DNA of 28,969 bases from a virus: positions 1 through 28,969 of the IMG/VR virus record IMGVR_UViG_3300023119_000089; one strand, 5' to 3'. This document shows, piece after piece, positions 26,376-28,969 of this stretch. Numbering within the stretch: the first letter of the stretch is position 1; each line of letters starts with the position of its first letter. Both the position numbers and the translations under genes were made by a program. The notes beneath the pieces are model-generated. The model was not told where the DNA came from. It worked only from the letters and a program-made list of their open reading frames with translations, and made no database searches.

Positions 26376-26397
26376 GTGCATAGAGAACAGTATGCAC
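26376..26397. promoter_or_regulatory. Operator-like inverted repeat over the early promoter
   Basis: GTGCATA and TATGCAC are perfect arms around 8 bases, covering the -10 and the expected start of the leftward promoter. A dimeric repressor bound here would block polymerase. The left flank, CGTGCATAGAGA (26375), recurs exactly at 25941 and nearly at 14913. The divergent HTH protein (26635-27102) is a candidate binder. Confidence 0.6.
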
Positions 26398-26415
26398 GAC
26401 GAAAGCCGAACGCAA
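26387..26415 (-). promoter_or_regulatory. Sigma70-like promoter of the leftward early block
   Basis: Read leftward, TTGCGT (26415-26410) and TACTGT (26392-26387) are separated by 17 bases, the ideal spacing. Transcription would start near 26380, just ahead of the first gene's ribosome-binding site. A perfect 7-bp inverted repeat overlaps the -10. Confidence 0.65.
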
Positions 26416-26634
26416 GTGCTTTCATCAATGTCGGCGTGTCGCAGAAGATTGATACAACTCCTGCACTAATCTGACGGAGCCAGAAATGGTGGGGGCGAAA
26501 CCTCAAATGACGATAAACGGCATAGCCGGATCGAGGTTTGCTTCCCTGTCCTGCCACGAATTTTGTCGTGGGGGGTAGGGGGGCATTTCCTAAAATCAGA
26601 TTCCGGCATGGAGCGGCGACATCAGGAGCCGCGA
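26416..26634. other. Intergenic region upstream of the early promoter
   Basis: No gene is supported here; the 74-residue frame at 26333-26557 would cross the promoter and lacks a site. The segment holds a hairpin CCACGA/TCGTGG (26554-26571, 6-base loop), a G-rich run (26570-26583), and GCGGC/GCCGC (26613-26632) directly after the stop of the HTH gene, a probable weak terminator for it. Other binding sites are not evident. Confidence 0.5.
26554..26571. repeat. Hairpin CCACGA/TCGTGG
   Basis: A perfect 6-bp inverted repeat with loop ATTTTG, next to a G-rich run on the plus strand. It lies between the HTH gene end and the early promoter; it may help stop transcription or bind a regulator. Confidence 0.4.
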
Positions 26635-27102
26635 CTAGGAAGCATGGTCAAGCGGTTCGGGTATCCGAACCAAGCCATCCTTATCCCGTCGTGCTACATA
26701 GTGGAACCCTGCTACTGAACTGATGTCGTAATGAATGCACAGATTCTTCTCATCAAGTTCTGCTTTCCAGCGTTCATACCTGCCCTTGGCTTTGTCATCT
26801 ACCGGCAGGTTCTTACTCAGCCGCGCTCCGATGCGGAGCATCTGCAACTGGTAGGCCGTGTTGTGATCCACGGAGATCCGACCCCAAGGTATGAAATCGT
26901 CGTACCTGATCCGGTCGGTCAAGCCCATCCGAGATAGGCCGGAACTTACGGTGGACAAGGACACAGTCTCTCCCGTGTCCTCGAAAATCTTTTCCACTAT
27001 CTGCCGGTGTGTCATCCCAGCATCCAACATTTTTTCTAGTTCGTTCTTCGGGGGTAACTTCCTGTACTGACCCATGTGCCAATCACCGTCCTGTGTCACC
27101 AT
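26635..27102 (-). CDS. HTH DNA-binding regulator, actinophage type
   Basis: A 155-residue protein. I chose the ATG at 27102, with AAGGTG 5 bases upstream and downstream of the expected transcription start, over 27144, which has no site. An N-terminal HTH (LEKMLDAGMTHRQIVEKIFE, then TVSLSTVSSGLSRMGLTDR) is followed by DDFIPWGRISVDHNTAYQLQ and MLRIGARLSKNLPVDDKAKG, matching a common actinophage family with 'IPWrv...H..aY..qMLR.gaR'. The C-terminus ends in a short beta region (GFHYVARRDKDGLVRIPEP). Family members are annotated only as helix-turn-helix DNA-binding proteins. The position opposite the integrase suggests lysogeny or early control. Confidence 0.75.
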   Translation of the reverse strand: MVTQDGDWHMGQYRKLPPKNELEKMLDAGMTHRQIVEKIFEDTGETVSLSTVSSGLSRMGLTDRIRYDDFIPWGRISVDHNTAYQLQMLRIGARLSKNLPVDDKAKGRYERWKAELDEKNLCIHYDISSVAGFHYVARRDKDGLVRIPEPLDHAS

Positions 27103-27134
27103 GCGAACACCTTGCGTGTGGCAGGTCTGATACA

Positions 27135-27163
27135 CATCATGCACTAATGAGCGCGTATGTCAA
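27135..27163 (-). promoter_or_regulatory. Candidate promoter for the HTH gene
   Basis: Read leftward, a perfect TTGACA (27163-27158) is followed after 16 bases by CATGAT (27141-27136), four of six to consensus. Transcription would begin near 27129, so only the start codon at 27102, not the one at 27144, could be used. Confidence 0.5.
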
Positions 27164-27298
27164 ACACAAGCCAAGCGTTTTCCCGCCTAGTGGAACTGTG
27201 GATAAACCTGTGACGCACTAGCCTGCAAGGGGGAGGAATCACCCTGCGTTTTCCACAACCTGCAATCATGTTGCAATTAGGGTGACGACAGGATTAGA
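27164..27298. promoter_or_regulatory. Integrase upstream region with inverted repeats and DnaA-like boxes
   Basis: Between diverging HTH and integrase genes lie: an inverted repeat CTAGTG/CACTAG (27187-27221, 23-base spacer); TTATCCACA on the minus strand (27197-27205), a perfect DnaA-box word; TTTTCCACA on the plus strand (27249-27257); a junction-motif copy (27240-27247); and TGCAA/TTGCA (27261-27275). No strong rightward -35/-10 pair is evident. The region could hold integrase regulation, arm-type or core attachment sites, or an origin. The evidence cannot decide; a search of host tRNA genes against the region would test the attP idea. Confidence 0.4.
27240..27247 (-). repeat. GCAGGGTG copy upstream of integrase
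   Basis: Minus-strand copy of the motif in an intergenic region with no leftward gene start near it, so it cannot be a ribosome-binding site. It adjoins a DnaA-box-like word (27249-27257). Confidence 0.5.
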
Positions 27299-28264
27299 AT
27301 GAGGGACATGATACCTACACTCATGGAAGCCAAGAGAGATTACATAGAATGGCGGTACTCTCAGGGGTACTCGCCGAAGACAATTGAGAACGATATCTCC
27401 TCGATCAAGCATCTTGCAACGGTGGTCGGGTGGAACCGACCCGTATCGGATATTCATGGCGGTCACATCCAAGAGGTGCTGGACGCTCGCAGGATCTCCC
27501 CGTCCACGGCAAACCTCAGAAGAGCCTGCTTCAGCAAATTCTTCAAGTATTGCCGAGCCATGAAGATGGTGAACCCCGACTTCGACCCACTCATCAACAC
27601 CAGAAAGAGACCCACGCCCAAGAAGGAGCGGAAACGTGTCCACCCGAGCGACGTAAACACCCTCATAAACGGCTCTGAGAGCCAAATAGAGAGGATTATC
27701 CTGGCACTTGGACTGAACCTCCTGCTCAGGATTTCTGAGGTCTTAGATTTGCGCGTAGGGGATGTGGATTTAGAGTCCAAAAGAGTCAACGTCAGGATCT
27801 TCAAGACCGGAGATGTGGACTCCATGCCCATGATGTTCGAGTTGGAGCAGGAACTCCGGCGACACCTGATCTGGCTCACCAGCCAGGTCGGGGAACTCAA
27901 GCCCGACTACCACCTAGTTCCCGGCACCAACGGGCACGGAACCTACATCCCAACCAAGCCAGTCCGACGACCAGCAGACATCATCAAGAAGGGACTCACC
28001 CGCATCGGGTGGGAAGATGTGCGCGGTGAAGGGGGACACACCCTGCGTCGGACAGGTGCCCGACTACTACTCATGCGCCTCGAAGACGAGGGAGTGGACA
28101 GATCCATGCGGATTGTCCAATACTTACTGCACCACAAGAACATGGCGCAGACGGAGCACTACCTCGGGATCACCGTAGATCGGCAGTATCGAGACAGAGT
28201 GCTCACGGGAATGCGCTTCTACTCAGAAGACGAAAACGTCATTCCCCTACGGAGAGCGGAGTAG
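27299..28264 (+). CDS. int: Tyrosine recombinase (integrase)
   Basis: A 321-residue phage integrase of the XerC/D-like, N-terminal SAM-like type. The catalytic residues are Arg144 in NLLLRISEVLDL, Lys169 in RIFKTGD, His247 and Arg250 in GHTLRRTGA, His279 in LLHHKNMAQ, and the nucleophile Tyr288 in TEHYLG. The N-terminal domain (AKRDYIEWRYSQGYSPKTIE) binds core sites. It integrates the phage or resolves dimers by strand exchange through a 3'-phosphotyrosine. The ATG at 27299 follows GACAGGATTAGA; a second ATG at 27308 is possible. All catalytic residues are present, so it should be active. The attachment site has not been identified. Confidence 0.93.
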   Translation: MRDMIPTLMEAKRDYIEWRYSQGYSPKTIENDISSIKHLATVVGWNRPVSDIHGGHIQEVLDARRISPSTANLRRACFSKFFKYCRAMKMVNPDFDPLINTRKRPTPKKERKRVHPSDVNTLINGSESQIERIILALGLNLLLRISEVLDLRVGDVDLESKRVNVRIFKTGDVDSMPMMFELEQELRRHLIWLTSQVGELKPDYHLVPGTNGHGTYIPTKPVRRPADIIKKGLTRIGWEDVRGEGGHTLRRTGARLLLMRLEDEGVDRSMRIVQYLLHHKNMAQTEHYLGITVDRQYRDRVLTGMRFYSEDENVIPLRRAE

Positions 28265-28267
28265 CAA

Positions 28268-28489
28268 GTGGCGAAGATTACGAGTCTGGCGTGTGACAAA
28301 TGCGGGATTCACGAAGATGACATACCAATAAAGGAGTGGTCTGCCCGACGCGGATCAACCCACTACCTCGGCGAACTGTGCGACGACTGCTTCACCAAAC
28401 TCGTACAACAGTTCAAGCCCAGCACCAGGGGTGGTGGACGGCACGTTATCGCGGAAACCAAACTCGAAGACATTCAGAAAAAGGCATAA
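28268..28489 (+). CDS. Zinc-ribbon protein downstream of integrase, 73 aa
   Basis: A GTG start 3 bases after the integrase stop, so probably co-transcribed and co-translated. The product (MAKITSLACDKCGIHEDDIP, then YLGELCDDCFTKLVQQFKPS) has Cys-x2-Cys pairs at residues 9-12 and near 38-41, giving one zinc ribbon, followed by a basic tail. The layout, an N-terminal ribbon with a Gly/Arg-rich stretch (KPSTRGGGRH), resembles the zinc-ribbon start of some actinophage DNA-binding proteins; this is weak. It could be an excisionase-like or DNA-bridging cofactor of the integrase, inferred from position. A strong terminator follows. Confidence 0.65.
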   Translation: MAKITSLACDKCGIHEDDIPIKEWSARRGSTHYLGELCDDCFTKLVQQFKPSTRGGGRHVIAETKLEDIQKKA

Positions 28490-28497
28490 AAAAAGAA

Positions 28498-28516
28498 GGG
28501 ACGCGCAATGCGTCCC
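28498..28516. terminator. Bidirectional terminator after the integrase operon
   Basis: GGGACGC and GCGTCCC form a 7-bp stem with a 5-base loop, extended by AAGAA opposite CTTCC-type bases. A runs precede it and T-rich sequence (TCTTCCTTT) follows. It lies between the converging ends of the zinc-ribbon gene and the peptidoglycan-binding gene. Confidence 0.8.
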
Positions 28517-28523
28517 TCTTCCT

Positions 28524-28730
28524 TTACCAAATCGTCAGGCTTAACAATCCCAACGTTTGTTCGTCCAACTCCCCATGAGCGGTAATTCCATTTGCCTGCT
28601 GAAGCCCACGAAGGACTTCCATCAATCCACGATCCAAGCAGTTATCACCTGGGATGTTTAGTCGCTCTCGAACCTTGACCACAATTGGTGCTCGCTCGTT
28701 TTCCACAACGTAGGGAACTGCTGAAATCAC
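28524..28730 (-). CDS. Peptidoglycan-binding-domain-like protein, 68 aa
   Basis: The GTG start overlaps the upstream TGA (GTGA). The 68-residue product starts MISAVPYVVENERAPIVVKV and continues with RERLNIPGDNCLDRGLMEVL and LQQANGITAHGELDEQTLGL. The C-terminal repeat 'lr.lQ.anGi..hGelde.TlglL' matches the peptidoglycan-binding domain 1 (PG_binding_1), which attaches lytic or structural proteins to cell wall. No catalytic part is fused. It lies after a virion-protein gene on the late strand, so a tail-tip or lysis cofactor is likely. It is the last gene of this late run before the terminator. Confidence 0.7.
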   Translation of the reverse strand: MISAVPYVVENERAPIVVKVRERLNIPGDNCLDRGLMEVLRGLQQANGITAHGELDEQTLGLLSLTIW

Positions 28731-28969
28731 ACTACCTCCACATCGACAGTCTGTAGTTGTACGGTCACCATCCCTCCGAATCCATTGACGTAAGAAGGTG
28801 GTGAAGTTTGCTCGAACTGAACGGCGCGAATCACGCAGATGCGTTCTTCATTATTCGAAAAGTCCTGGAACAAACAAGCACCGCCGCTTTGTTCCAACTT
28901 CTCTAACGCCTGAAGCCGTGTCCACGGGTCGCTCGTTCGGATGACCCCGTTGGAATCCTGCTCTTCGTT
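28727..28969 (-). CDS. Virion protein C-terminus, N-terminal part beyond right edge
   Basis: An open frame from the right edge to a TGA at 28727 encodes the last 80 residues of a longer protein (NEEQDSNGVIRTSDPWTRLQ ... FGGMVTVQLQTVDVEVV). The end has alternating hydrophobic and Thr/Gln residues, typical of beta-rich tail or collar proteins (compare 'QV.GFGGmVtV.L.TVd'). Strand and overlap with the peptidoglycan-binding-like gene place it in a late operon. If the genome is circular or circularly permuted, this run may be the far end of the same leftward late block that exits at position 1. The exact role is unknown. Confidence 0.6.
   Translation of the reverse strand, partial: NEEQDSNGVIRTSDPWTRLQALEKLEQSGGACLFQDFSNNEERICVIRAVQFEQTSPPSYVNGFGGMVTVQLQTVDVEVV

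Noticed and set aside
26333-26557. 74-residue minus-strand ORF
   Set aside because: It crosses the early promoter and has no ribosome-binding site; the 68-residue gene starting at 26355 uses this DNA.

Overview
This window is a large part of the genome of a tailed double-stranded DNA phage (Caudoviricetes-type terminase and portal). The host is probably an actinobacterium. The main evidence is a WhiB-family protein, a family known only from Actinobacteria and their phages, together with several small protein types that recur in actinophages. Base composition looks moderate by eye rather than strongly GC-rich, so a mid-GC actinobacterial host is more likely than Streptomyces or Mycobacterium; that is an inference. 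A tyrosine recombinase suggests a temperate or formerly temperate phage.

Layout. (1) Positions 1-11762, minus strand: late packaging and structural block, in transcription order HNH nuclease, large terminase, portal, a run of small basic proteins, a 731-residue Lys/Ala/Arg/Gly-rich histone-H1-like protein, three small proteins and a giant virion protein that leaves the window at the left edge. (2) 11763-12303: divergent control region with hairpins and repeats. (3) 12304-19409, plus strand: about 25 very small, mostly unknown genes, many with paired cysteines suggesting zinc binding. The first part is punctuated by UUCG-loop hairpins and the second part is tightly overlapping. It ends in a candidate structured RNA and a hairpin terminator. 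(4) 26355 down to 19580, minus strand: replication, recombination and regulation block behind a good sigma70-like promoter. It holds a Cas4/RecB-like nuclease in two pieces, a RecA/DnaB-like ATPase, WhiB, a PD-(D/E)XK nuclease, a DnaG-type primase in two pieces (CHC2 zinc and TOPRIM), a lysozyme-like protein, a MazG-like protein, a DEDD 3'-5' exonuclease and a sigma-70-like factor. (5) 26635-28489: HTH regulator (minus) diverging from the integrase (plus), then a zinc-ribbon gene and a bidirectional terminator. (6) 28524-28969, minus: end of another late or structural run, with a peptidoglycan-binding-like protein and the C-terminus of a virion protein.

How the parts work together. The leftward early block supplies primer synthesis, unwinding, proofreading or processing and recombination nucleases, plus transcription regulators (WhiB, sigma factor, HTH protein). 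The rightward block is probably host-takeover or accessory genes. The late block packages DNA and builds the particle. No DNA polymerase is visible in the window.

Most interesting signals. An 8-bp word, GCAGGGTG, occurs at least 13 times, mostly at gene junctions; an extended form (GCAGGGTGATNNAGGGAT) sits where both split genes (nuclease and primase) are interrupted, with an inward-facing second copy at the other side. The Cas4-like nuclease split puts its predicted Fe-S ligands on two polypeptides. The series of UUCG hairpins, the cloverleaf-like RNA at 19410-19516, and the H1-like virion-region protein are also notable.
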